Assembly (NCBI RefSeq): GCF_009796805.1
Contig: NZ_CP047029.1
Location: 3,238,001 to 3,302,000 of the forward strand
Direction of reading: 5' to 3'
DNA length: 64,000 bases
Source: Algibacter sp. L1A34
GTDB taxonomy: Bacteria; Bacteroidota; Bacteroidia; Flavobacteriales; Flavobacteriaceae
Part shown: one piece after another, positions 9,710-18,518 of the stretch
Numbering within the stretch: position 1 is the stretch's first letter
Layout of the letters: every line of letters starts with the position of its first letter
Program-made: the position numbers and the translations under genes
Notes under the pieces: generated by a model
What the model was told of the DNA's origin: nothing
The model's database searches: none
Seen by the model: the letters and a program-made list of their open reading frames with translations, nothing else

Positions 9710-10912
9710 ATGAAACTAGCAATAGTAACTGCATACCCTCCAAGTAAAGTAACCTTAAACGAGTATGCATACCATTTGGTAAAACACTTTAGACAGAAAG
9801 AAGACGTAACAGAATTGGTTTTATTAACCGATAAAACTTATGAGCATAAAGATGTTGTTTTTACCGAAGATGGATGTCAAATTACAATAGAAGAGTGTTG
9901 GGAGTTTAATAGTTATAGTACTATTTTAAACGTTACCAATGCAATAAGTCGTGTAAATCCAGATGCTGTATTATTTAATTTACAGTTTATGAAGTTTGGT
10001 GATAAAAAAGTAGCGGCTGCTTTAGGTTTAATGTTGCCTTTAGTTTGTAAGTTAAAAAAAATACCAAGTATTGTTTTATTACATAATATTTTAGAAGAAG
10101 TTGATTTAGGAAGCGCAGGGTTTACAAAAAATAAGGTGATGCAGAAAGTTTATGGCTTTATAGGATCTAGTTTAACCCGTTTAATTCTACAAGCTGATAC
10201 GGTTGCTGTAACCATGCAAAAATATGTAGATATTTTAGAAAAGAAATACAACGCCAAAAACGTGAAATTAATTCCTCATGGTACTTTTGAAATTCCTGAA
10301 AAACCAGATTTTAATGTACCAGTTGGACCGATGCAAATTATGACATTCGGAAAATTTGGAACTTATAAGAAAGTAGAAGGGATGATTGAGGCTGTAGAAA
10401 AAGTTAGAGAATCTACAGGTCTAGATTTAGAAGTTGTTATTGCAGGAACAGATAATCCTAACGTACCAGGTTATTTAGCCAAAGTACAAGAAGATTATAA
10501 GCACGTGCCGCAAGTTCGTTTTACCGGTTATGTGGAAGAAAAGGAAGTGCCTAAATTATTTAACGATAGTGCTGTAGTTGTGTTTCCTTATACATCTACC
10601 ACAGGTAGTTCTGGTGTATTACATCAAGCAGGAAGTTATGGTAAAGCTGTGGTTATGCCAGACTTAGGAGATTTGACTTCTTTAATACAAGATGAAGGAT
10701 ATCGCGGTGAATTTTTTGAGCCTACAAGTGTTGATAGCTTAGCAAAAGCGATTGAAAATATTGTAACAAATAAAATCTATAGACGTGAATTAGGAAAGGC
10801 TAATTATCAAGCAGCAACGGGATATCCTATGTCCGAAATAACAGAAATATATTTAAATACTTTTAAAAAAATTATGGAGATACCTTCTAGAGCTGTAATG
10901 TTAATAGTTTAA
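9710..10912 (+). CDS. GT4-family glycosyltransferase (copy 2)
   Basis: 400 residues, near-duplicate of the protein at 6863 along its whole length, including FGKFGTYKKVEGMIEA and GSSGVLHQAGSYGKAVVMPD. Expected to act on the same class of lipid-linked acceptor at the cytoplasmic face. Differences cluster in the N-terminal acceptor half (for example DKTYEHKDVVFTEDGC against DFTEGAKDIEFEEAGC), which suggests a changed acceptor. The last residues EIPSRAVMLIV replace the short SEK ending of copy 1 and look like read-through into formerly non-coding sequence. It ends only two bases from the stop of the convergent hydrolase gene, with no terminator visible between them. Confidence 0.82.
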   Translation: MKLAIVTAYPPSKVTLNEYAYHLVKHFRQKEDVTELVLLTDKTYEHKDVVFTEDGCQITIEECWEFNSYSTILNVTNAISRVNPDAVLFNLQFMKFGDKKVAAALGLMLPLVCKLKKIPSIVLLHNILEEVDLGSAGFTKNKVMQKVYGFIGSSLTRLILQADTVAVTMQKYVDILEKKYNAKNVKLIPHGTFEIPEKPDFNVPVGPMQIMTFGKFGTYKKVEGMIEAVEKVRESTGLDLEVVIAGTDNPNVPGYLAKVQEDYKHVPQVRFTGYVEEKEVPKLFNDSAVVVFPYTSTTGSSGVLHQAGSYGKAVVMPDLGDLTSLIQDEGYRGEFFEPTSVDSLAKAIENIVTNKIYRRELGKANYQAATGYPMSEITEIYLNTFKKIMEIPSRAVMLIV

Positions 10913-10914
10913 AA

Positions 10915-12432
10915 TTAGTTAGAAGAAATATATTTTAAAGCGGGTTTAGTCTCTCCATTTTTGTTGATAAAACCAAAATGTTCTTGAGCTCGCTTGCGCC
11001 AAGGAAGTCGTCCAACGACTTCCTTTGGTATTTCTACAAAGTCGTAAAGTGTCCAAGACATAAAACTGATGGTATTATTACTGAAAATAGTTTGGCATTT
11101 TTTATGATATTCGCTCTGGTCTTTTTCATTATTTCCAAAAGGATTCCATAAACCTTTGTAAGATGATAACCCGAATTCGGTGATAGCAATAGGCTTATTT
11201 GAAACTTCTAGTTTTAAATTTCTAAAGGCTAATTCTAAATCATCCAAATCTTCATAATAATGAAAACTAATAAGGTCTAATTTGTCTTTTAGAATAGTAG
11301 CGCTTTCAATATTAGACCACCCAATTGTTACAGGATGCTTTGGGTCTATTGTTTTCACTAAATCGATCATTTTATCTAACCATGCAGTAACTAATGTTTC
11401 TCCACGAGAATCAAAATCCAAATTGGGTTCGTTTTTAATGTCCCAAGCTAATAGTGCGTTATGGTTTTTAAAGGTTTCAATAATTTTTTCTGCGTGACGC
11501 TGATTTAAAGTCCAGTTTAAAACTGAATAATCACCGTAAAAATCGAACAATGTTAAAACTACTTTCAGGTTATTTTCTTCTGCAGCATCTAAAGTTTGTT
11601 TTAATTTCTCTAATTTTAGTGAGTTCACTTTTGCTTTCCCGAAGTCATCATATTGCACAAAAATCCTCACCGAACTTAAGCCAGCATCTTTTATAATTTT
11701 AAAATCTTTTGCTATGGTGTCTTTTGCAAAAGCATCGCCAAACATATTCCAAGGGGTTGCTTGCGGATAGTAATTAATGCCTTTAATGGTTAGCCCGTTA
11801 GTTTCAATTGGTGCAGCTTCAACTTTATATAGTTCACTGTTTTCTTTTACCAAATGCCTAATACGCCAAAAACCATCCTCTAATAAAAATACTATTTTAT
11901 AAGTAGATGTTTCTGTGGTTTCTAAAACTAATTTTTTGGCTTTAAAAACACGTTTAAACTCGACAACATTTCTATCTGTAATGACTGCTAATTGTCCATC
12001 CTCACTAAAAAACTCTAAAGTAGGATTGTGGTTTAAAGTGGTTGCTTCAATATTGATGTTTTCATCTTTATTGCGTTCAATAAAATCAAAAATATTTTCT
12101 TTGGCACTATCTGTATAATAATCTTTGATGCCAGCTATCGAATTACTGCTGTAGGCAACTTGCTTAACATACCAAGCATCTAAATAGTCGTTTTCTAAAG
12201 CCTTTAAATTTTGGTTATCCATTGGTCTGCCTTCATTATTTAAAGGTTCCCAAACAATTTTAGGTAGATATTGTTCTATTTTTTTAATTTCGGTATGCAA
12301 CATTTTACTTCGGTCTGCTCCCGTATTTAGGTAACTGAATAAGGCGCTAACACCATAAATTATTAGAGCAATAATTATAATATATGATGCTACTAGTATG
12401 GTACGCAGTATGTTTTTGTTAAGCCCTACCAT
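10915..12432 (-). CDS. Membrane-anchored TIM-barrel glycoside hydrolase (GH5/clan GH-A type)
   Basis: 505 residues. One N-terminal membrane helix (ILVASYIIIIALIIYGVSALF) is followed by an NTF2-like or IMS-like domain over about residues 55 to 205 (ending GFWRIRHLVK), then a (beta/alpha)8 domain from about 210. Clan GH-A acid/base glutamate is visible in AWDIKNEPN and the nucleophile glutamate in IAITEFGLSS. It should face the periplasm and cut or trim a glycan made by neighbouring enzymes, as export-linked hydrolases do in other exopolysaccharide systems; the substrate is unknown. Its start overlaps the stop of the upstream gene by seven bases, so it is translationally coupled as third gene of the 16732 to 10915 operon. 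Confidence 0.78.
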   Translation of the reverse strand: MVGLNKNILRTILVASYIIIIALIIYGVSALFSYLNTGADRSKMLHTEIKKIEQYLPKIVWEPLNNEGRPMDNQNLKALENDYLDAWYVKQVAYSSNSIAGIKDYYTDSAKENIFDFIERNKDENINIEATTLNHNPTLEFFSEDGQLAVITDRNVVEFKRVFKAKKLVLETTETSTYKIVFLLEDGFWRIRHLVKENSELYKVEAAPIETNGLTIKGINYYPQATPWNMFGDAFAKDTIAKDFKIIKDAGLSSVRIFVQYDDFGKAKVNSLKLEKLKQTLDAAEENNLKVVLTLFDFYGDYSVLNWTLNQRHAEKIIETFKNHNALLAWDIKNEPNLDFDSRGETLVTAWLDKMIDLVKTIDPKHPVTIGWSNIESATILKDKLDLISFHYYEDLDDLELAFRNLKLEVSNKPIAITEFGLSSYKGLWNPFGNNEKDQSEYHKKCQTIFSNNTISFMSWTLYDFVEIPKEVVGRLPWRKRAQEHFGFINKNGETKPALKYISSN

Positions 12433-13643
12433 AGTTTTTTTGTATTGGATTCTTTTGTTTTTCCAGCAGTTTCAATTCTAAAATTATAATCGCCATTTTC
12501 ATAAATAGCAGGTTTTAAAATAAAGTTAACATAGCCATTATATGATGTTTTTGTAAGCGTATCTATAAGTAAATTGTCTTTATAAATTTTAAGTTTTACT
12601 TGTAAACCATCAGGAATCATTTGTAGCATAAAACTTTGCAAAGGCCCTATCGTTATTTTTCTGTTTTTTTCTGAAAACGCAATATCAAAATCTTCAATAA
12701 CTTGTTTGTATTTAAGTGATATTATTTTGCTTTCAGACATGCCATCTATGTAAGCTTTGATACTCCAAGTATCTTTGAAATTTGGATGAATTATTTTAGC
12801 ATGCGCCACACCTTCAATAGTAGTTCCTGTAGTTTTTAAAATATTTTCGTCAGCATTGGTGATAAAAAACGTAACAAATGTACCATCACTAACCACATTG
12901 CCTTGCTTGTCTTTTATTATAGATGTTGAAAATGTAGTGACTTGATTTCCATCTGCATAATCATGAGGTCGCTTTGCCGAAATAGTGAAATCGGTTGGAA
13001 TTGCAGCTTTTATATTTATAGTAAATTCTTTAGAATTGATACCTAAACTTTCAGAGGACACTAACATTCTGCCGCTTTCTTTTTTAGAATTTATATTTTT
13101 ATAAGCAATTAAATTTTTAGTAAAAATATCATTGTTTTCTTCGGAAGCTAAAAATTGATGTTTTGCTTTTACTAAAGAGTTTTCAGCTAAAGGGTTATCT
13201 AAAGAATCTGTTGGAATAACAACCAGCATAGTATAATCCGTTCCACCAGCTTCAATACTTGGTGGCCCTATATATGTCTCCATAGTTGCAACTTCTTTTC
13301 TGGGTGTTATTTTGATTGTACCTGTAATAGATTCAATAGTATCCAATATTTTCCAATTAACGGCACCTATTTTTTTACTGATAGTTTGTGGAAGAGTATA
13401 TTGAAGTGTGTTGCTTTCTAAATTTGGTGACACTAAAGTAGAACCATAGCTATTTGAACAATACAATAAAGGTTTTGAAGTTTCTGTAGTTGAGAATTTT
13501 AAAACAATTTTACTGCCAGCTTCATAATTGGTTTGTGAGGTTAATAGCTCTATTTTATTTGCCGTTTCATTTTGTTGCACGACAGCAAAAGATGATAATA
13601 AAATTAAACCTAAAACGAATATGTATATATGCTTTAACTGCAT
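12426..13643 (-). CDS. Secreted Ig-like multidomain protein of the glycan operon
   Basis: 405 residues, function not recognised. An N-terminal signal sequence or anchor (IYIFVLGLILLSSFAVV) is followed by all-beta sequence that looks like several immunoglobulin-like or macroglobulin-like domains; the segment KDKQGNVVSDGTFVTFFITN resembles invasin or big-1 type Ig repeats. It lies between a GT-C-like membrane protein (one-base overlap with its stop, TAATG) and a membrane-anchored hydrolase (seven-base overlap), so the three are made together and may form one complex in the periplasm. A structural or glycan-binding role is a guess. Confidence 0.7.
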   Translation of the reverse strand: MQLKHIYIFVLGLILLSSFAVVQQNETANKIELLTSQTNYEAGSKIVLKFSTTETSKPLLYCSNSYGSTLVSPNLESNTLQYTLPQTISKKIGAVNWKILDTIESITGTIKITPRKEVATMETYIGPPSIEAGGTDYTMLVVIPTDSLDNPLAENSLVKAKHQFLASEENNDIFTKNLIAYKNINSKKESGRMLVSSESLGINSKEFTINIKAAIPTDFTISAKRPHDYADGNQVTTFSTSIIKDKQGNVVSDGTFVTFFITNADENILKTTGTTIEGVAHAKIIHPNFKDTWSIKAYIDGMSESKIISLKYKQVIEDFDIAFSEKNRKITIGPLQSFMLQMIPDGLQVKLKIYKDNLLIDTLTKTSYNGYVNFILKPAIYENGDYNFRIETAGKTKESNTKKLW

Positions 13644-16600
13644 TAATTTGGACTTCCTATGTACGTGTTAATTTCAATTTTAATATAACTAAATTCTGGA
13701 TGATCAATTTTTTGTAATTGTGCATCGCTGTGGTTTTTAATTCTATCTGGTACTATTTTACTAGCAATAGCATTGTTTGGTAAACCATTTACAAAAATAT
13801 TTTTCATATCATCATTAATAATTTTCACTCGGCCATCTTTTAAAATTTGGTATTCAAAAGCTTGTTTGCGTTGCTGCCTGATTCCTGCTTTTACAAATAA
13901 ATGGTCTACCCAAACCATATTCTTATTCGCATCATAATAGGTAATTAAAAGTTGTGGAATGGTTATTTCCTGAATTCCGCTATTAAATAAGTTCCCGTTT
14001 ATAGTTCCGTTTTTAATATTAATAGCACTCAACACTACATTTTTATATAAATCAGAACCAGACACATTTCCTGCTATTTGTAGGTTGAATTTTGTTGGTT
14101 GTTCTTCAAAAGCAATAGGTGTAAATTCATCTGGGTTAAACGTATCAGGAATAGAATCTTGTGTTTTAGACCAAGCTATACCTTCAAAATTAATACGAAA
14201 ACTACTAGATTCTTTAGGCATCAACTTATGCTTAATATGATATTTTGCATTGTAGGTTGCTAGTTGTTTATTGTCATCATTATACAAGGTTCCTTTTAAA
14301 ATAACATCTGCAGGAACATTGTCTATATTTTGAACTTCACCAATAATGGCATAACTGCCATCATACTTTACTAATTTGGCCGAAAGTACTTCTAAAACAG
14401 GTTGTTTTAGTATGTCCTCATGGTGTGTTTGCTCGGTTGTAATGCGGCGTCTACCTTGGTTGAAATATTTTGTGGTATTGGCAGAGTATAGTTGATCTGG
14501 TGGTAAATCGTTGTTTAAATCGTCTGGTTGTAAATACCATTTCCCTTTCCGTTTAGATAGCGATTTATAATCTGTTTTTTCAATTTTTTCTAAAGGTGTA
14601 ATCCAATTCGTAGTCACTTTTGCAGAGACTGTACTATCGTTGTATTTTGTAATTTCAGTCTCTATAGCATCCATTTTAGCATAACTACTTAATAAGCCAT
14701 CAGTCACCGAAATTTCTAGCATATATTGGGCTATAGGTAATTTACTTTCTGGATCCACTAAACTATATGCTTTTTCAAATTCTTTAAAATCTAAAGCATC
14801 GTAATAGGCAATAATTGCATTCTCGGGACTGCGTTGCGAATCGTTTTTTAGGTAGAATAAATAAATACCATAAAATAACACAATGGCCAAAATGAACGAC
14901 CAAATATGAGTAATACGTAAAACGTTTCGTGAAAACTTATTATAAGTAACAGGGTATTTTAAAAAGTATGGAATGGGTTTTACTCGTGTTTTTAGCATGT
15001 TTACCCAAAGCATTTGTATGTTAAGTACAAAAGCAACTAAAACAGTTAAAAAAGGAATAACACCCCAAATAATTTTAATCCATTTTGCAACATCTTCTTT
15101 TGGTAAAATAGCAGAGACAGGAGGGATGTTAAGGCGTTCCCAAACCATAATTCCATTTTCTAATTGACGTAAACGTTGCCAACCACAGAAGTAGAGAATA
15201 GGGTCGTAAAATTTATCGTTAGAAAATATATACTTGAGGTTATATTTTTCGGGTGTTGTTAAAAACTGTTGTAAAGATCCAATACCCGCAACACCTTTAA
15301 ATTTTGAGTTCTCTAAACGTTCTATTGGTCTGGTTGTTAATTCGGGTAATCGCCTTGCAGAGTGATAGTTTCCATCTACCGTCATCGCATTAGTTTGTGC
15401 ACTTAACCAAGCCATTTGGTCGCCAAAAACAAGTGTTAAAAAACGCCATTTGTCGTGATCATCTTGATTTAAAAAATTCACGATTGGGAGCATCTTTATT
15501 TTCTGTGGCTGCGATGGTCTAAAATAATTTAAACTCATGGTGAACATTACCATAAACACTAATAATCCAGCTAGTATTCCACCAATAATACGATGGTAAA
15601 TAGCACCAAGTTTAGTTTGTATTAATTCTTTTAAATCACCTTCCACAAAACGATAGGTGAATTCGCCTAACATGGGTATCGATAAAATGGAGGCCCAAAG
15701 TGTAAACCTATCAAGCGTTAAAATATTAAAAGCAGTTTCACCTAACATTTTTAGTGGTACAGGCGTAGTACCTCCAGTTCCTAAAATGGTACAAATGGTT
15801 ATGGATAAACCAAAAAACATATATCGTTTACTGTAGTATCGGTAAAATATATAAGGCAATAATATGAGTAAAATTCCCCAAGGGATTAAAAAGAACACCA
15901 ATCCAGACGAAGTGATTTCTAAAAAATTATCTCGGGAACCATGAGGGATTGGAACTTGGGTAATTGGGTTGGCCTTTGAGTTTAACCAATATGGAAAAAT
16001 GCAGCCTATAATTAGTACTAACGATAACATCCCGAAACTAATTATACGCTTAAAGAGTTTGAAAAAACTATTTAAAAATACTTTAAAGGTTACTTCTTTC
16101 ATCGAGTTGACTTGCTCTCTCGAAACATCCATTATAACCATCCCTATTAAAGGAAAGATGAAAAAGATCATCCCGAAAATAGGTGTAACGTGATGAGATG
16201 TAACCGTTACAGCTATTAATGATAAAGATGTCGCTAAGTACCATTTCTTACCTGTTTTTAACCATAAATAAATTTCTGGTAAGGCGTGCATTAAAACAGA
16301 AACACCAATAATACTTGGTAATTGTCCAAAAATATGGAGTGTTTCTACAAATGAAGACGAGAATACAGCTAAAACTGCTGCATAACCAGCAACTGTTTTG
16401 CTGGCCGTCATCATTAAAGAAAAGCGATAAGCTCCGGTAATAAATAGAACAATAGCAATAAGAGCAACACTGAACATTCCAAATTTCAACCCACCAATCA
16501 TAGACAATAGTGCTATAGATTGGTGGACTAAGGGCGGATAACTTTGTACCGTAAACCCGGTATACCATTCGTAATTCCAAGGTTCGAACCAACTATTTGC

Positions 16601-16732
16601 GTAATGATCTGCAAAAAACAAGTGTATTAATGCATCATACGTGGTTTCCAAAGTGAAAAAGATAGCACTACCATGAAAGGCTAACCCTAAAAGGATGGCC
16701 GTGATTAAGAATTTATTTGAGGTTTCTTTCAT
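13643..16732 (-). CDS. Large polytopic GT-C-like membrane protein with periplasmic NTF2-like and FxLYD-like domains
   Basis: 1029 residues. About ten transmembrane helices in residues 1 to 420 and two or three more between about 555 and 640. The first luminal loop holds FFADHYANSWFEPWNYEWYTG and YPPLVHQS, similar to the PTPS-related/YfhO group of GT-C lipid-linked sugar transferases. After the last helix, residues 645 to 740 look NTF2-like (SPENAIIAYYDALDFKEFEKAYSLV), and 770 to 850 resemble an FxLYD domain. It would use a polyprenyl-phosphate sugar on the periplasmic side, which fits DPM1-like GT2 enzymes nearby that could make such donors. It is the first gene of an overlapping three-gene operon. 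The enzymatic role is inferred from fold and context. Confidence 0.7.
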   Translation of the reverse strand: MKETSNKFLITAILLGLAFHGSAIFFTLETTYDALIHLFFADHYANSWFEPWNYEWYTGFTVQSYPPLVHQSIALLSMIGGLKFGMFSVALIAIVLFITGAYRFSLMMTASKTVAGYAAVLAVFSSSFVETLHIFGQLPSIIGVSVLMHALPEIYLWLKTGKKWYLATSLSLIAVTVTSHHVTPIFGMIFFIFPLIGMVIMDVSREQVNSMKEVTFKVFLNSFFKLFKRIISFGMLSLVLIIGCIFPYWLNSKANPITQVPIPHGSRDNFLEITSSGLVFFLIPWGILLILLPYIFYRYYSKRYMFFGLSITICTILGTGGTTPVPLKMLGETAFNILTLDRFTLWASILSIPMLGEFTYRFVEGDLKELIQTKLGAIYHRIIGGILAGLLVFMVMFTMSLNYFRPSQPQKIKMLPIVNFLNQDDHDKWRFLTLVFGDQMAWLSAQTNAMTVDGNYHSARRLPELTTRPIERLENSKFKGVAGIGSLQQFLTTPEKYNLKYIFSNDKFYDPILYFCGWQRLRQLENGIMVWERLNIPPVSAILPKEDVAKWIKIIWGVIPFLTVLVAFVLNIQMLWVNMLKTRVKPIPYFLKYPVTYNKFSRNVLRITHIWSFILAIVLFYGIYLFYLKNDSQRSPENAIIAYYDALDFKEFEKAYSLVDPESKLPIAQYMLEISVTDGLLSSYAKMDAIETEITKYNDSTVSAKVTTNWITPLEKIEKTDYKSLSKRKGKWYLQPDDLNNDLPPDQLYSANTTKYFNQGRRRITTEQTHHEDILKQPVLEVLSAKLVKYDGSYAIIGEVQNIDNVPADVILKGTLYNDDNKQLATYNAKYHIKHKLMPKESSSFRINFEGIAWSKTQDSIPDTFNPDEFTPIAFEEQPTKFNLQIAGNVSGSDLYKNVVLSAINIKNGTINGNLFNSGIQEITIPQLLITYYDANKNMVWVDHLFVKAGIRQQRKQAFEYQILKDGRVKIINDDMKNIFVNGLPNNAIASKIVPDRIKNHSDAQLQKIDHPEFSYIKIEINTYIGSPN

Positions 16733-16806
16733 TAATGACTTGACAGGTAGTAACTACATGGTAAAGATAAATAATTTAATTACGGTACATAATTTATTTA
16801 TCTATA

Positions 16807-16814
16807 CAAATCTA
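16807..16814 (-). promoter_or_regulatory. -7 box for the GT-C/Ig/hydrolase operon
   Basis: On the minus strand TAGATTTG matches TAnnTTTG. It lies 74 bases upstream of the start at 16732, in the gap between divergent transcription units. Confidence 0.45.
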
Positions 16815-16876
16815 CCATTCGTCTACAGTTCTTCATTCCTTAGGCTAAATATTAATTTTAAACGCCTCTTCAAATG

Positions 16877-16884
16877 TATTTTTG
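16877..16884 (+). promoter_or_regulatory. -7 box for the receiver/GT2 operon
   Basis: TATTTTTG is an exact TAnnTTTG match, 30 bases before the ATG at 16915. This also argues that translation starts at 16915 and not at the in-frame TTG at 16882, which would overlap the promoter. Confidence 0.5.
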
Positions 16885-16914
16885 TCAGGTAATCCATTAT
16901 TAAAATTAGTAAAA

Positions 16915-17286
16915 ATGAAAATATTAGCCATCGACGATGACCAATTAGTTTTGCTTCCCTTAAGCAAAAGATTAGAGGAATTAGGATATAAAGTCTGTAC
17001 CACAACCAATCCTAAAAAAGGGACCGAATTATTTGGGTCATTCAAACCAGATTTAATTATTGTCGATATCAATATGCCTAAATTTTCAGGATTAGAATAT
17101 ATCAGGTATGTTAGAAAGATTAAAAATTCCTCTATTCCAATTATCGTGCTATCTGGAAATACAAGTATAGAAGTTATGTCCGAAGGATTCAAATTAGGAA
17201 TTAGCGATTATATAAAAAAACCAATAAGTTTAAGTGAGATTTGTAATCGTATTAAACGTATTAATATTTATTTCAGAACCCATTAA
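16915..17286 (+). CDS. Stand-alone response regulator receiver protein
   Basis: 123 residues, a single CheY-like receiver with no output domain. The active site is complete: D7/D8/D9 acidic cluster, phospho-acceptor D51 (IIVDINMP), S80 and K102. The start ATG 16915 is chosen because the fold begins there (MKILAIDDD), as in the two receiver/GT2 fusions. It lies 39 bases before a receiver/GT2 fusion and its receiver resembles that one closely, so it may be a duplicate that lost its transferase half, a phosphate sink or a relay partner. No kinase or phosphotransfer protein is in the window. Confidence 0.85.
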   Translation: MKILAIDDDQLVLLPLSKRLEELGYKVCTTTNPKKGTELFGSFKPDLIIVDINMPKFSGLEYIRYVRKIKNSSIPIIVLSGNTSIEVMSEGFKLGISDYIKKPISLSEICNRIKRINIYFRTH

Positions 17287-17325
17287 CCATTTCTATTAAC
17301 CTTAACCTACAATAAAAAATTAGTT

Positions 17326-18513
17326 ATGAAAATATTAGCCATAGATGACCAACAGTTGGTTTTACTTCCTCTCCAAAAGCGATTAAGCGATTTAGGATAC
17401 GAAGTTAAAATAGAAACTGATGCGAATAAAGCGATATCCCTTTACAACGACTTTGTTCCAGATCTAGTAATTGTCGATATTAATATGCCTAGCGTCTCTG
17501 GGTTAGATATTGTAAAATATATAAGAAACTCCGAATATAGCGATACTCCAATTATGGTTTTATCGGGTAACACTGAAGATAAAGTGATTACTGAAGGTTT
17601 TGAATTAGGTATTAACGATTATATGAAAAAACCTTTAAGCTTAAACGAAATTTCAGCAAGGGTAAAAAGATTAATCGGTCAACCAGATGTTGTATCTACC
17701 AATGATACAACTGGAGATGGTGTAATACAACACCGTTGTGTAGGCGTTGTAATCCCTTGTTATGATGAAGAAGAGCGCCTGTTAAGTAAAGAGTTTACAG
17801 ATTTTATAAGTAAAAACACGGGTTACCATTTGTGTTTTGTTAATGATGGTAGTAAAGATGATACTTTAAGAGTTTTAAAAGATTTAAAAAAGGGTCGAGA
17901 AGATTTTATTACTGTTTACGATTGTGAAAAAAATGGAGGTAAAGCGGAAGCTGTTAGACTTGGGATGTTGCATATGGCTCAGCATGATGATCTAGATTAT
18001 ATTGGCTTTTTAGATGCCGATTTATCAACCGATTTAAGAGATTTTGACGATTTAGTTAAAACCATAGAAAGTTCAGATTTTAAAATTGTTAGTGGCTCTC
18101 GAATTAGTAGAATGGGAGCAAATATCACTAAAGAATCTGCAAGAAAAATAATTAGTATGACTATTAATTTCATTATCCGAAAGATTTTGGGAATGGATTT
18201 TAAGGATACGCAATGTGGTGCTAAAATTTTCAGTAAAGATGTTATTGAACTTTCTTTTAGAGAAAAGTTTGTAACACAATGGATTTTTGATGTTGAGATA
18301 TTTAAAAGAATGACGCTTTATTTCGGCACAGAAAAAGCTAAAACATATATCTGTGAACAACCATTAAAAAGATGGATACATGCCGATGGATCTAAGTTAT
18401 CTATGAAAGATTCTGTAAAAATTGTATTTCAATTGGCACAAATTGCATGGGTATATAGAGGAAAAAAAATGAATACTTCAAATATAAAAGCTGTTAATAG
18501 TTTTTCTAGCTAA
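17326..18513 (+). CDS. Response regulator receiver fused to a GT2 glycosyltransferase (second copy)
   Basis: 395 residues. Receiver at 1 to 118 with D7/D8, D51 (VIVDINMP), S80 and K102. GT2 domain from about 138: VVIPCYDEE, VNDGS at about 172-176, GGKAEAVRLG, LDADLS at about 229-234, then GAKIF and ICEQPLKRWIHADGSKLSMKDS. The order and key residues match the fusion at 5482. The DPM1-like GT2 group usually moves a sugar to polyprenyl phosphate, which would feed the GT-C-like protein encoded divergently at 13643. A C-terminal extension of about 20 residues is not shared with the paralogue. It is the middle gene of a three-gene unit with a lone receiver before and a GT2 remnant after. Confidence 0.88.
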   Translation: MKILAIDDQQLVLLPLQKRLSDLGYEVKIETDANKAISLYNDFVPDLVIVDINMPSVSGLDIVKYIRNSEYSDTPIMVLSGNTEDKVITEGFELGINDYMKKPLSLNEISARVKRLIGQPDVVSTNDTTGDGVIQHRCVGVVIPCYDEEERLLSKEFTDFISKNTGYHLCFVNDGSKDDTLRVLKDLKKGREDFITVYDCEKNGGKAEAVRLGMLHMAQHDDLDYIGFLDADLSTDLRDFDDLVKTIESSDFKIVSGSRISRMGANITKESARKIISMTINFIIRKILGMDFKDTQCGAKIFSKDVIELSFREKFVTQWIFDVEIFKRMTLYFGTEKAKTYICEQPLKRWIHADGSKLSMKDSVKIVFQLAQIAWVYRGKKMNTSNIKAVNSFSS

Positions 18514-18518
18514 TTATA

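Noticed and set aside
16248-16592. Open frame inside the GT-C-like gene, same strand, different frame
   Set aside because: Composition is cysteine/tyrosine-rich shadow coding and it lies wholly within the long overlapping frame with clear membrane-domain sequence.
16882-16914. Upstream extension of the lone receiver frame
   Set aside because: Starts at TTG inside the -7 promoter box; the receiver fold begins at ATG 16915.
16823-17192. Minus-strand frames over the lone receiver gene
   Set aside because: The plus strand encodes a complete receiver domain with all active-site residues, so the antisense frames are shadows.
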